A DNA stretch of 36,011 nt from Candidatus Treponema equi (GCA_018064785.1 JAGHUO010000061.1:1-36011); one strand, 5' to 3'. Positions 25,082 through 35,800 are shown, counted from the stretch's first letter. Translations and numbers: made by a program. The notes: generated by a model not told the origin, from the letters alone.

Positions 25082-25831
25082 TTAGCATTCGCAGATTGGA
25101 ACGAATGTTGCAGCCTTCAAAGAAGCACCACCGATGAGACCACCGTCAATGTCTTCCTGAGCAAGAAGATCCTTTGCATTTTCTGCCTTCATTGATCCAC
25201 CGTACTGGATAATTACTTCATCAGCAACCTTCTGGTCGTAGAGCTTTGCGATGTATGAGCGGATGAACTTGTGGATAGCCTGAGCATCTGCTGGAGTTGC
25301 TGTCTTTCCTGTTCCGATTGCCCATACTGGTTCGTATGCGATTGTAACGTTCTTCATCTGTTCTGCTGTAACACCAGCGAGACCTGCTGAAAGCTGGAAA
25401 GCACAAACCTGTTCTGCCTCACCTGCTTCGCGTTCTGCAAGAAGTTCACCGATACAGAGGTCTACTTCGAGTCCAGAAGCAAGAGCCTTGCGAACCTTCT
25501 TGTTGATGAGTTCGTCTGATTCACCGATTTCGTGGCGGCGTTCTGAGTGACCAAGGATTACGCACTGGCATCCGATGTCCTTGAGCATAGCGCAAGAAAC
25601 TTCACCTGTGTGTGCACCGTTGTCTGTAGCTGCACAGTCCTGAGCTGCGAGGATGATGTTTGATCCCTTAACAACCTGAGCAACTGCATCGAGGTATACG
25701 AAAGGAACACCAATCATGAACTTGTTTGTCTTTCCCTTGAGCTGAGCTACGAGGTCTGTTGCGAGAGCAACTGCTTCTGCCTTGGAAGTATTCATCTTCC
25801 AGTTACCGGCGATATAATGTGTACGTGCCAT
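25082..25831 (-). CDS. tpiA: Triosephosphate isomerase
   Basis: 249 residues, normal length. It starts GNWKMNTSKAEA, with active-site Lys in that motif. It has the catalytic His motif ILGHSERRHEIGESD, the catalytic Glu in AYEPVWAIGTGKTATPADAQ, and the phosphate loops YGGSMKAENA and GGLIGGASL. It interconverts dihydroxyacetone phosphate and glyceraldehyde 3-phosphate in glycolysis. AGGAG lies before the ATG, and the gene has its own promoter and terminator, so it is a separate unit. Confidence 0.98.
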   Translation of the reverse strand: MARTHYIAGNWKMNTSKAEAVALATDLVAQLKGKTNKFMIGVPFVYLDAVAQVVKGSNIILAAQDCAATDNGAHTGEVSCAMLKDIGCQCVILGHSERRHEIGESDELINKKVRKALASGLEVDLCIGELLAEREAGEAEQVCAFQLSAGLAGVTAEQMKNVTIAYEPVWAIGTGKTATPADAQAIHKFIRSYIAKLYDQKVADEVIIQYGGSMKAENAKDLLAQEDIDGGLIGGASLKAATFVPICEC

Positions 25832-25860
25832 ATAAAATCTCCTAAAAAATATTTGCCGTT

Positions 25861-25889
25861 ATTATAGTGATATTACACCAAATCAACAA
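25861..25889 (-). promoter_or_regulatory. tpiA promoter
   Basis: TTGTTG (25884-25889), 17 nt, and a perfect TATAAT (25861-25866), starting right after the cyclase gene stop. The leader to ATG is about 29 nt and carries AGGAG. Confidence 0.6.
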
Positions 25890-25892
25890 GTA

Positions 25893-28688
25893 TCACTTCT
25901 GCAAGAGAGTGAATGTTCCCTTGATTTCGTACTTTGTTCCTACCCAAGAAGGGTCCATGTCCTCAGGATTTTCCGCATTGTATGCAACACCAAAGTCATC
26001 GTCCTTTGTCGGATATTTACCGTTGATGAAGAATTTCTCAATGAGGGAAATATAATACTTTGCGACATTGTCTTTTCCATCTGCATTGCTGCACTTCTGG
26101 AACATTTCGAGAGCCCTGGCATACTCACCTGACTCAAAGGTCTTCATGGCAATCTCCCAGCATTCAACGTATTTGAGGAGTTTTTCGGAAGCTTCCGCCT
26201 TTGTTTCCATGAGTTCAAAAAGACGCATAGGAGTCTTTACATTGACAACCTGAACGCGGTCAAGGGAGCGGACAACAAACTCGTCGCCCAGAAGATTGCG
26301 GGTTGCTTCGCTTATGAGAATTCCGCCTGTAGAGTACTGCTTGTTTACACCCTCAAGACGGCTGGCAAGGTTTACGTTGTTACCCATCATGGTGTAGTTC
26401 TTCTTGTTGTCGGAACCCATGAAGCCTGCGACCATTTCACCGGAGTTGATACCGATACGGGTAAAGATATTGCGTTTTCCTGCAACCATTTTCTTGAAGG
26501 CGCTGTGAAGTTCCTCTGAAATTTCAGGGACACTTTCCATGGCGGCAAACTCAACGATCTTCTTGTTCATTTCTGTCTCGAACTTTTTCATGGTGATGGC
26601 AGCACGGCATGCACGTGACGCATGATCAGTAAGCTTTAGAGGTGCACCAACGAGAGCAACGATGGCATCACCTTCATACTTGTCGACCATTCCGCCTTCA
26701 TCCATGATCTTGTCGGACATAGGTGTAAGATAGTAGTTAAGGAGAGCAACAAGTTCGGCAGCGTTGAGAAGCTCAGAGAAGCCTGAGAACTTCTGGATGT
26801 CTGTAAAGATGGCTGTCATCTCACGGCTGTCACCACCAAGCTTAAGGCTTGAAGGATTGTTCACGATGTCGGCAACAACGTCCTTTGAAAGACACTGGCT
26901 GAACGCATTTGTGATGAATTTCTTTTCATGTGACGCCGTAAGGAATCCAATGATTGTCGTTGCAAGGAACGAAAGGAACAGAGAAGAAAACGGAATTACA
27001 ATACCGATATAGACCCTTGTCATGATGAAGTAAAGGAGGATTGCACCTGTTGTAAGGATCAAGAAAAGTCCACCTGTAAGAAGCTGCTTTGTCGTGCTCT
27101 TGATCTTGTCGGCAAGGTAGCATGAAACAAGACAGAGGACTGCGGCGATGACGATGGAAATCCATACAGGACTGTCATCAGTGAAATCCTGTGTAAGGAT
27201 CTGATTGGCGATGGTATAGTGGACACCAGGATTTGGATAGTGTTCCTCGTACTGTGTAAGACCATAGTCGGTAGTACTTGTGGCACAGGTACCAATAATA
27301 CAGATGGCATTCTTTACTATAGATTCGATTTCCTCCCGTGATGCCACAAGATCAACAAGCTGCTGACGGCATACACCAAAAGCTTCCTTAATGAAGTCCA
27401 GGGTTTCATCATCCAGCTCATCGGAAGAAACAAGGCTGTTCTCATATTCCGCAGAAAGGAATTTTTCTGCACTGCGGAAGAATTCTTTTCTGAAGTCAAA
27501 ATAGGTGGCGTAAGTGATTCCGTTTTCCTCATCGATACCCTTGTAGAGTTCGGACTTTACGAAGGCTGCGTTGTCATAGCAGTCAACGGTTGTGTTTTCC
27601 TCATCCCATTCAGAGAAGAATCCATTATCAGCCATTTCTCTGAGATTATCCACAAACTGTCTTTCAAGAACTGAAAGGCGATAGATGTTCCAGAGCGGAA
27701 TGGAATTGTAGTCCACATATTTTTTGTTTGCGTACTTGAGGAGGACACTTCCGTCTTCTGCACGAGGAATCTTTATATCTTTTGTGGTATTGGCATCAAT
27801 CTTTGCATCCTTAAGTATGATTGAACTGTCAGAAATGATGACCTGAGGATTTCCATAATGGGCAAGAAGCGGAACAAAAAGAAGCTGACCGTAATACTTT
27901 CCGTCAAACTTGCATACAAGATGAACGCGTCTTATATAACCATCAAGATCAGGATCTGCATTTACAAAACCTGCACTGCGGGTCTTTTCCATAAACTCAG
28001 AGATGGCAGGCTGTCCACCTGTATAACGAGGAGTAAGTGTATCCCCTTCCACAACAACATTATCAAGAGCGATGTATTCTTCAATATATCTTTTTTCCTT
28101 TCCCTCAAGGACCACATCATTGTTGAATGTGAGGGTAAGGAAGTTGTTCTCAAAAAATTTAATAGAGTTAGCAAGAACCTCATCCTGGCTATGGATTACA
28201 TACTGGATGGAAGTATTAAGGATGTCCTTGGCATCACTCACAGCACCGGAAAGCATCTTCTTTGCTTCATCTGCATCTGACGGTTTGAGGGAACCGCTGG
28301 CATACTCATCGATGATGTATTCCGCACTTTCTGTGACGGCGGCAAAGTTGGTATCAACATATTTTGGCAGCGTATTCTTTACATAATCCTCATCAACCTT
28401 TGCCTCGCTTTTATCAAGGAAGCTTAAATCGAATACGACCGATTCAGTACCCATTTCCTTTAGGGAAACAAGCACGTCGCCATAAACGTCACGACTGAAA
28501 GGCCATGTCCCGATATTTTCAACAGAACTGTCGTCTACATTTATCATGACCACAGACTTCTGTTCATCAAGTTCAGGTACAGCCCTCTGGAACCAGTCCG
28601 CAGCCTTGTAGTCATAGCAGGTGAATACAAAAAGTGAACAGACCGCAACAGAAAGAACGGCGATAAGCAACGGAGTAAACTTTTTCAT
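25893..28688 (-). CDS. CHASE2 sensor - class III adenylate cyclase
   Basis: 931 residues. An N-terminal membrane segment (about 5-24) is followed by a long extracytoplasmic CHASE2 domain (about 28-500, starting VVMINVDDSSVENIGTWPFSRDVYG), with helical inserts near 95-180 and 340-460. Three membrane segments follow (about 508-527, 536-556, 560-583), then a class III cyclase domain (about 622-825). Metal-binding Asp630 (IFTDIQKF) and Asp674 (KYEGDAIVA), adenine-selecting Lys670 with Thr766, and transition-state Asn772 and Arg777 (VNLASRLE) are all kept. It should therefore make cAMP. A short TPR-like helical tail (about 835-890) ends the protein. It is downstream of two FecR-like genes, with a terminator in between. 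AAAGGA precedes ATG. Confidence 0.92.
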   Translation of the reverse strand: MKKFTPLLIAVLSVAVCSLFVFTCYDYKAADWFQRAVPELDEQKSVVMINVDDSSVENIGTWPFSRDVYGDVLVSLKEMGTESVVFDLSFLDKSEAKVDEDYVKNTLPKYVDTNFAAVTESAEYIIDEYASGSLKPSDADEAKKMLSGAVSDAKDILNTSIQYVIHSQDEVLANSIKFFENNFLTLTFNNDVVLEGKEKRYIEEYIALDNVVVEGDTLTPRYTGGQPAISEFMEKTRSAGFVNADPDLDGYIRRVHLVCKFDGKYYGQLLFVPLLAHYGNPQVIISDSSIILKDAKIDANTTKDIKIPRAEDGSVLLKYANKKYVDYNSIPLWNIYRLSVLERQFVDNLREMADNGFFSEWDEENTTVDCYDNAAFVKSELYKGIDEENGITYATYFDFRKEFFRSAEKFLSAEYENSLVSSDELDDETLDFIKEAFGVCRQQLVDLVASREEIESIVKNAICIIGTCATSTTDYGLTQYEEHYPNPGVHYTIANQILTQDFTDDSPVWISIVIAAVLCLVSCYLADKIKSTTKQLLTGGLFLILTTGAILLYFIMTRVYIGIVIPFSSLFLSFLATTIIGFLTASHEKKFITNAFSQCLSKDVVADIVNNPSSLKLGGDSREMTAIFTDIQKFSGFSELLNAAELVALLNYYLTPMSDKIMDEGGMVDKYEGDAIVALVGAPLKLTDHASRACRAAITMKKFETEMNKKIVEFAAMESVPEISEELHSAFKKMVAGKRNIFTRIGINSGEMVAGFMGSDNKKNYTMMGNNVNLASRLEGVNKQYSTGGILISEATRNLLGDEFVVRSLDRVQVVNVKTPMRLFELMETKAEASEKLLKYVECWEIAMKTFESGEYARALEMFQKCSNADGKDNVAKYYISLIEKFFINGKYPTKDDDFGVAYNAENPEDMDPSWVGTKYEIKGTFTLLQK

Positions 28689-28710
28689 AAAACTATCCTT
28701 TATTGTTATA

Positions 28711-28741
28711 AAAATAAAAAAGGGGGCTTCAAGGGCCCCCC
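28711..28741 (-). terminator. Intrinsic terminator between FecR-like gene 2 and the cyclase
   Basis: On the minus strand GGGGGGCCCTTGAAGCCCCC is followed by TTTTTTATTTTTAT. The G/C-rich stem plus U-run is a strong terminator 23 nt upstream of the cyclase ATG. Partial read-through would make the cyclase the low-level product of the unit. Confidence 0.8.
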
Positions 28742-28760
28742 ACTATCGAAAATATTAAGA

Positions 28761-29168
28761 CTACTCTTCCCAGAGAACATCAGATTTTGCTTCTGATGCG
28801 CGGGATGAAGCTGTTGCCGCACCCTTGCTGCTCTTTCCTGCAGCCTGAGCAATGTCACCCTTAGTAACCTTTGAACCTATCTTAACGCCGTTCTTAGATT
28901 TTCCGGAAACACAAAGCTCAGAGATTTTTCCCTTTTTCATAGGCTTGATGGAAAAATCCTTGCCATCATGGTTAACAACAAGAGTTGAATTAAGACCGGT
29001 GCTTACACTGACATCAGAATCAATGCTCATCCCTGTCTTTATATCAACAGTCTTACCTTTAGAATCCACACAGGTAACATTACCTGTCACTTCCTTAACT
29101 GTCCAGCTTTCAGCAAAGGCAAATACCCCTGCCACAAGCATCGCAATCATGAACACATTTTTTTTCAT
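28761..29168 (-). CDS. Small exported FecR-like protein 2
   Basis: 135 residues. A signal peptide (MKKNVFMIAMLVAGVFAFA) precedes a beta-rich region (about 22-80) with the FecR-like pattern VTGNV...DIKTGMSIDSDVSVSTGLNSTLVVNHDGKDFSIKP. The C-terminal part is basic and ends KSSKGAATASSRASEAKSDVLWEE, almost the same tail as its neighbour. It is a tandem paralogue of the gene just upstream (32-nt gap) and lies upstream of the CHASE2 cyclase. It is probably periplasmic. Function is unknown; a partner or ligand sensor for CHASE2 is inference. A weak GGAG lies 11 nt before the start. Confidence 0.7.
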   Translation of the reverse strand: MKKNVFMIAMLVAGVFAFAESWTVKEVTGNVTCVDSKGKTVDIKTGMSIDSDVSVSTGLNSTLVVNHDGKDFSIKPMKKGKISELCVSGKSKNGVKIGSKVTKGDIAQAAGKSSKGAATASSRASEAKSDVLWEE

Positions 29169-29200
29169 CTTTCTTTACTCTCCACCAGAATTAAAAAAGA

Positions 29201-29611
29201 TTACTCGTCCCAGTCCAATTCTGCCTTAGCTTCAGAAGCACGTGAAGAAGCGGTTGCCTGCCCCTTGCTTGACTTGTCAGACTTTGCGGCAACTGAATCG
29301 TTCTTGAGAGAACCCTTCTTGATTGACTTTGCTGTCTTTGAAGCTTCACCAACAAGCTTGTCCAATGCACCATTCTGCATTGCCTTGATTGTAATCTTGT
29401 TGCTGCCATCAGCAACTACAAGAGTTGAGTTAAGAGCTGTCTTTACAACTGTAGCAGACGAGATCTTCTGTCCGTTCTCAACATCCTTCCAGGTACCTGG
29501 TTCTGCTTCATACTGAACCTTACCCTTGAACGAATCAACGACGTAAGCGTCTGCTGCAAAAAGAGACACAGCAGCAAATGCCATTGCGATAAAAGACATT
29601 ATCTTTTTCAT
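29201..29611 (-). CDS. Small exported FecR-like protein 1
   Basis: 136 residues. It has a signal peptide (MKKIMSFIAMAFAAVSLFA) and a FecR-like beta region (YVVDSFKGKVQYE...GTWKDVENGQKISSATVVKTALNSTLVV...NKITIKAMQNG, about 22-80). A Lys/Ser-rich segment follows, and the terminal block reads KSSKGQATASSRASEAKAELDWDE. It is a paralogue of the next gene; the shared VKTALNSTLVV-type core and the tail are the best conserved parts. A strong promoter (TTGATT-16-TATAAT) and AGGAGT ribosome binding site suggest high expression. It is probably periplasmic; the ligand is unknown. Confidence 0.72.
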   Translation of the reverse strand: MKKIMSFIAMAFAAVSLFAADAYVVDSFKGKVQYEAEPGTWKDVENGQKISSATVVKTALNSTLVVADGSNKITIKAMQNGALDKLVGEASKTAKSIKKGSLKNDSVAAKSDKSSKGQATASSRASEAKAELDWDE

Positions 29612-29625
29612 AATAAAACTCCTCT

Positions 29626-29681
29626 CTCAGGCCCCACCCGAGAAAAACAAAAGGTATGGACGGACTCCTTCTAATACCGTC
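29626..29681 (-). promoter_or_regulatory. Structured 5' leader of the FecR-like operon
   Basis: In the roughly 75-nt leader the minus strand carries GACGG/CCGTC (29677-29681 with 29659-29663) and, sharing bases with it, GGTAT/ATACC (29674-29678 with 29653-29657), so the two are mutually exclusive. A CTCGGG/CCTGAG hairpin (29626-29642) abuts the AGGAGT ribosome binding site. This could be a regulatory leader; no known riboswitch is recognised. Confidence 0.35.
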
Positions 29682-29691
29682 ACAATTTTTC

Positions 29692-29719
29692 ATTATACAT
29701 AAAAAGTAGATGTAATCAA
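29692..29719 (-). promoter_or_regulatory. Promoter of the FecR-like/CHASE2 cyclase operon
   Basis: TTGATT (29714-29719), a 16-nt spacer, and a perfect TATAAT (29692-29697) on the minus strand, giving a leader of about 75 nt. Confidence 0.65.
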
Positions 29720-29761
29720 CCTTTTATGTAAAAAAAAATAAATTTTATAAAACCCTGTTTT

Positions 29762-29870
29762 TGGGACAAAAAGTCCCATCAAGGACCTTTGGACATGCGG
29801 CTGGAAGCTACGCTGCCATTTCAGGGATCCTAGTAAGTTGCTTAGGGTCCCTGATCTTGTCGAAGGGCCC
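29762..29870. repeat. Intergenic inverted repeats and a degenerate dispersed-repeat copy
   Basis: TCAGGGATCCTA (29821-29832) and TAGGGTCCCTGA (29843-29854) form a 12-bp stem with one wobble. The right arm also overlaps GGGTCCCTGATCTTGTCGAAGGGCCC, which can fold on itself and resembles the dispersed GAGCTTGTCGAA-type repeat. A small hairpin TGGGAC-AAAAA-GTCCCA lies at 29762-29778. One of these probably ends transcription of the large gene; none has a good U-tract. Confidence 0.45.
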
Positions 29871-29874
29871 TATT

Positions 29875-32800
29875 CTACTTCTGTCTTCTGCGGCGAAGAA
29901 CAAAGGCACCGGAACCAAGAACAAGGAGAGCGACGGCTGCGGCAACAGGAGCCACAGGAACTCTTCTGTCCTCACCCTTCTTCAATGCGGAACCACCAGA
30001 AACCGCATTGCTCCACTGGTCAATGCCCGTGGCATTGGCTTCTATAATAGTCTCGCCTGTAGAAAGGGCGGCTGCTGCAGTTCCGGCTGAAACTGACTTT
30101 TCTTCAACACTTATCGCATCAGCATCCAGAACGGAAATGCTTTCCCTGAGCTTTCTGGCCTCTTCCTTCTGCTGCTTTGCAAGGAGCTTTGCCTGCTTCT
30201 TTGCTTCCTTGGCGGCGGCGATCTCTGCCTGACGGGCGGCCTTCTTTTCTGCCTTCAGTTGCTTTCTCTGCTCTGACGTAAGGTTCTTGTCCTCATAGGT
30301 GCGGCCAAAGAGAGTTCCGATGGCATTGGAAACAGATGTCGACATCTTGCTGAAGAACGAGCCTGAAATTGAACGGGTTGCAATGACCTCATCAGAAATA
30401 TGGTCGGATGCATCTACAATTTTAATCGAGGTAACCGTTGTTTCATTAGGCAACGTAAGCCATGCAGTAACAGTTCCCACTGTCATGAAATTGTTTGGCA
30501 ATGTAAGAGTAAGAGTCTTGTTGCCTTCACCACCCTTTGTAGCACGTGCATCTGTAACCTGGTATTCTGTCTTAGATCCATTTACCGCTGACAACTGTAC
30601 AGTAACAGAAGGTGTATCGCTTACTTCTTTATCACAAACCAGCATAACGGACTTGATACCAGCAGAGGCAGGATAGTTTTCAATTGTAAGCGTATTTCCG
30701 GAAACCTGTGCATTTGCTCCTGTCGGGGCGGAATACATACCAATCCAGTTTTGCTGAGCATTATTTGGACTACCAATATTATAAGGACATGAAATATTAC
30801 CTACCCTATCCTTGAGCCAGATCATCATATGCCCATGCATTATTGCACTTACTTCAGGAAGCGTGACAGTTAAATTTCCTCCACTGACGGCTACATAGTC
30901 AGACCAAGTATCACCACCAACGGTACTATCAGGAGTTATTGAAGTAAAGTTATCATCGTAGGTGCCATAAGTAAATGAGTATGAATATTCTGATGAACAT
31001 TCAATCGAATCTGAAATTGGAATAGATATTTTAGTATCTTTTGAATAAAGCCACGTTATCCAATCACCATTTTCAGGATTTGCCTTATCCTTCAACTCGT
31101 AAAACTCACCTTCCAATACAGAATAACTTCCTACAGTCTTATAGTTTCGATCTACAACTGTAGTATTCTTTTGTCTGATTTTCTGAGTTGATCCATCTCC
31201 TGTAGTCGGTGCAACACCATCTCGTATCAAGGTTACGGTAAAGGTCGACTTATTGCCTACGTTATCCATTGCGGTTATAGTCCACTCGTCACCATCTGCA
31301 GCTTTTGAAGCTGAAGGTGAACCTTCTTTCAAACCGGAACCTGCATCTGCCAACGCATCCACATACTCAAATGGATTTACAAGATCCGTAAGCTGATCTG
31401 CCTTGCAGTAAACTGTTCCACCACTGACAGTCTTCCAATCGGCTGATTCAGCATAGATATATTTTGCTTCATCATCCAAAGGAATTCCCTTGATCTTATT
31501 AATTGCAAGACCTGAAGGAGATTCGCTGTCTGCAACAAGTGTAACCTGAACTACATCATCATCAGATGTTACGTTGCCAAGTTTGTCTTTTGCCTTGAAT
31601 GAGAGCACAACGCTTCCTGAAGCACCAAGACCTGAAACTGTGAATTTATTGGAATCAGAACCTGTTCCCTGTGTAACTGTCACACCACTTGCAGTACAGA
31701 TAAATTCAGCAAGGTCACTATCACTACTGCTGCATGTGAAGACGATGGATTCAGGCTTGTGTTCCGCATTATAGTAAATGTTTGCATCCTTTTTGTAGAC
31801 ATAGTCACTGCTGTCATCCACAGAGACGGTAAATGTCGGTGGTATATTATCCTCTACCAAAGCAAGTTTGTATGAGGTTGAACTTGCATTCCATACATTG
31901 TCATAAGCATAGAAATACAGATTCGTTTTACCAGAGAGGTCACTACCTGTCAAAGCAACGGAAGAAGATACATCAACTGATGCAACCGGTGCAGATTCCG
32001 TTGTACTATATTTAACTCCTGCAAATCCAGATTTAACTGTACCATTATCAGTTGCTGTGAAATTCAGAGTTCCGCTAGCATCGGATTTGAAATACAGTTT
32101 ACCCGCTCCATCATAGTACATACCAGCGGCACCTTCCGCCAATCCCTGAATCTGAGGTGCAGAAGGTACAACCTTGTCATAATACCATTTCTGCTTATCA
32201 GCAAACACAAGGCTGTATGTCGGAGAGTCAGAATTGCTGTAGAATGAAATATAGAAATCATCGCCATTATTTCTGTCATTGATTAAAGCCGGTAAATAAA
32301 TCTTGTACTTGCGAAGATTTCCTTCCAGCTGCTCATGATCAGATGATACAAAGTCTTTATAGGCAAGCTGATCTGAGCGCAATTTAGATGAGCTAGACTT
32401 AAGAATTTTCCATCCCTTAGGTTCGTATCCAGTTTTGTAAGCCAAGGTAACTTCAATGTAAGCTGCATCATTGTAATAGTTGTGTGTATCAGAAGACCAG
32501 ATTCTTGTTCCCTTTGTACTATCAACCTTTACTTCAATTTTTCCTTCAGAAGGAGCTGGAGATACATCCGGATTCTTTGCGTCAAATTTTATTGTAAGCT
32601 GTGCAGGAGATGTACTTACATTGCCAGCATAGTCAACAGCCCAGAAATAGACCGTAAGACCTGAAGTATTTGCAAGAGAAATTTTTCTTTCCTCAAAACT
32701 GGTTGACAGCTCTTTTCCTGCTTCAAATACAAAAGAAGCAGCAACAGTTGCCAAAGAAGCAGGGGCAGCCGAAGTTTCTGTCATGACATATCCCTTGATT

Positions 32801-35800
32801 CCGCTTGTGTCAGTACCTGTTGGAGTTATCTCTATCTTTGAACTATAGTCTCTATTTGTAACAAGCAGACTCTTTGATGATGCCTCATAATTCAAGAATG
32901 AATTCGTTGATACTCCTGTATCATCAGATGACTCACCCCAGCTTCTAGAATCATAATTCCAGTAATTTCCAGTACGTTTGAAATTAGTGGAAAGATCAGT
33001 AAAGCTTACACTCGGTACCACATTGTCGTAGACAAAGTTAGCATTGGAAATTGGTGTATCTCCGCCATTGACAGTGAAGCTGTCTACTGTTTTAACATTG
33101 CCGAGAATGTCCTGTAGTTTTACCCAGAATGCAGAACTGTCATTATTTTTAAAAATTTCTGTTACACCTGTAGGATCAACACTACCATCGGTTGATATGG
33201 AGTCATCATTAAATCTAGTGAAAATGCTTTGTTTACCATCTGTGCCGGCACCCCACTGGTAGGCACCAAGACCTGCATCTGTGTCCCTTGCACTCAGAGA
33301 GAATTTCAATTCATTAAAATAGAACTTGCCACCAACTACAGAAGATCCTGTATTACCGGTAACTGAAGCGGTTGTTGCAGTCGGGGCCTTATTATCATAC
33401 GGAAGAATATATGCGTAATAGAATACAGCGTTACCCGCAAAGTCTGTGGCAGAAACCTCGTAGAGATTTTCAACAGATTGTCCTGCAGTTGATACATATA
33501 TTGAATTACGTATAGAGCTTTCTCCTTCTTTATATATTTCTTTTCCATTGTTTTCAAGAGAAACTACATCAGGAATTTTTTCAAACAACATTTGTTTGAC
33601 ATTTTGATTTTCATTTGTAAATACAATTTTTCCCTGATCAGTCTGATCCACCCATTCATTATTGCCCCATTTGCGGATGGAAACCTGTGAAATTCCACCA
33701 TCGTCAACTGCCCAAACATTAACAAAGAAGGCAGCATTATTGCTTCGAATCTTGAAGAATCGGCTCTTTTCATCTGGAGTTCCGTATTGGTATGCATTAT
33801 CAACATCAGACTTTGATTCATACTGTTTTGAAACATTTGAAGCAAGGGAATACAACTTGTCATTCCCATTATTTGAATAACCAGACTCTTTTTTATAACT
33901 ATTAAGACCACTTCCCTGATACAAAGACTCAGGTGCAATATTCCATGTCATTACACCAGAAGGTTTTGCTTCTGATCCATAGACCTTTTTATAAAGACTA
34001 TCTGGTGTATGGAATGCAGAAGTATCATTGAGCTTTGTAACACCAACACGCATGGTTGGCGCACTGTCATCAACTTTAACGTTGAGATTACATGTCCAGT
34101 AGTTTCCTGTGTTGTCGAATATATAGTATTCAAGAGTCTTTGCTGTTGTAGCATTTGCATCATTATAGATAAAATACGGAATATCCACAGTCAGATAGCC
34201 ATCAGCAATCGGTTTTGCGCTGCCCTTTACATTAGGTATAAGTCCGGCACCATAGACACCGGAGCTTTTACCTGTTCCGCTACCATCGCTAGTACGTTCC
34301 TGGAAGTCAGTAAACCAGTCAGCAGGTATCCTAATGGAATATGGGTTTTTTTTATCGCTATCGCTGGCAGTTTTGAAAGCTTCACTTGATCCTGCAATAG
34401 TGACATTTATCTGCTTTCTTGAATCAGCTCCAGGCAAAGAAAGATATGAATTACCAGGGTTAGCCTTACCGCCAGTCCATGTAGATCCATCTGCTGTAGC
34501 AGGTTTAGAGTTATCCATCATCCACAAGTTTCCAAGTTTTGTGACAGAAACATTTCCTACACGGTCGCGGATATACAGGTTGAAGGTTCTTTGATTGTAC
34601 TCTGTTGTAGCGCCCTTGATATAACTCAAATTCACAGGAACCTGCGCATTGACTCTTTTACTGTCATCTTTACCGCCGGTATGATTTATATACCAGTGTC
34701 CGTCGCTTCTATTTCCTTCCGAGTCACTCTGACGGTTGTCATCACCTTCCTTTTCACCAAAGCAATATCTGTAACCGTCAATTCCAGATGGGGAATCTGA
34801 GACATCGATATCAAAGAAACATAATACAGGATTTACAGCATATGTATTATTTCCAACTTCTTCTCTTGCATAGTCACCACCAGAGACATTATCTGCAGTA
34901 TTGCCAACATAAGTGACATCTCCAATGACATTGATATCATTCATGACAAGACCGTCGGCTTCAGCCTCGTTGATCATGGCAGAATATCTTGAATCCGACA
35001 TATTTGAAGTTTGAGTCGTGATGTATTTCTTTTTGAAAATCGTAGGTGGAACAAGACGCTTGATGTCCTCGGCATCTGTAAAAGCAAGGTGGCTGTAATG
35101 CCTGTAGGTTCCAAAGCTAGAGAATTTTGAGGCATTAGTTTCTGTCTTTGCAGTATCATAAGTTGCCGGGTAATCTGCTACCGTTCTAAGCTTTACCTTC
35201 GGCGGCTCGTCGTTCCAGACAAATTTATCTACATCACTTCCATTTTTTATCTGGTAAACACCCTTGTTGCCTACATAGTCTTCCAGATAAAGCCAGAGAG
35301 TACCGATTTCACCTTCTGCACCATGCGGCATGAGGATGTTCCAGATACGTTTATCAACATCAACACTCATCTGCTTGAAGCATGACCACTTTGTAAGGGA
35401 AGGAGTTGACGCTCCTGCAAACTCTGATTCCTCAGGCTCACCTGTGCCTTTACGGAACAAAACCCTGGCACGCAATGTGAAATCAGAAGGTTTTGAATCA
35501 TCTTCATAAACTTCCTGAACATTTTTTGTTGTTGCTTCCTGAGCATTCCAGCGAATAGGCTCTTCAGACTTCATTTTAAGCTGGAGATATACTTTGTGAT
35601 TGTAGTACTGGATATTATTTACAGTATCACGGTAAAGGGCACCCAAACGGTCACAGCCAACAGCATAAAAAGTATTTCCATCAGTAATGTTTTTTCCATT
35701 CTCTTCGTTACCATCGCAGCCACCGGCATAGATAATGAACTGATCATTAAGTTTTTCTTCGATACCAGAACTCCATACCACAGGTTCAGGCAACTTCTTG

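Noticed and set aside
26926-28386. Several small ORFs on both strands inside the cyclase gene
   Set aside because: All overlap a long, clearly conserved CHASE2-cyclase coding sequence.
29761-30090. 109-aa plus-strand ORF starting in the intergenic repeats
   Set aside because: It is mostly antisense to the end of the large Ig-like gene and begins inside hairpin sequence; no ribosome binding site.
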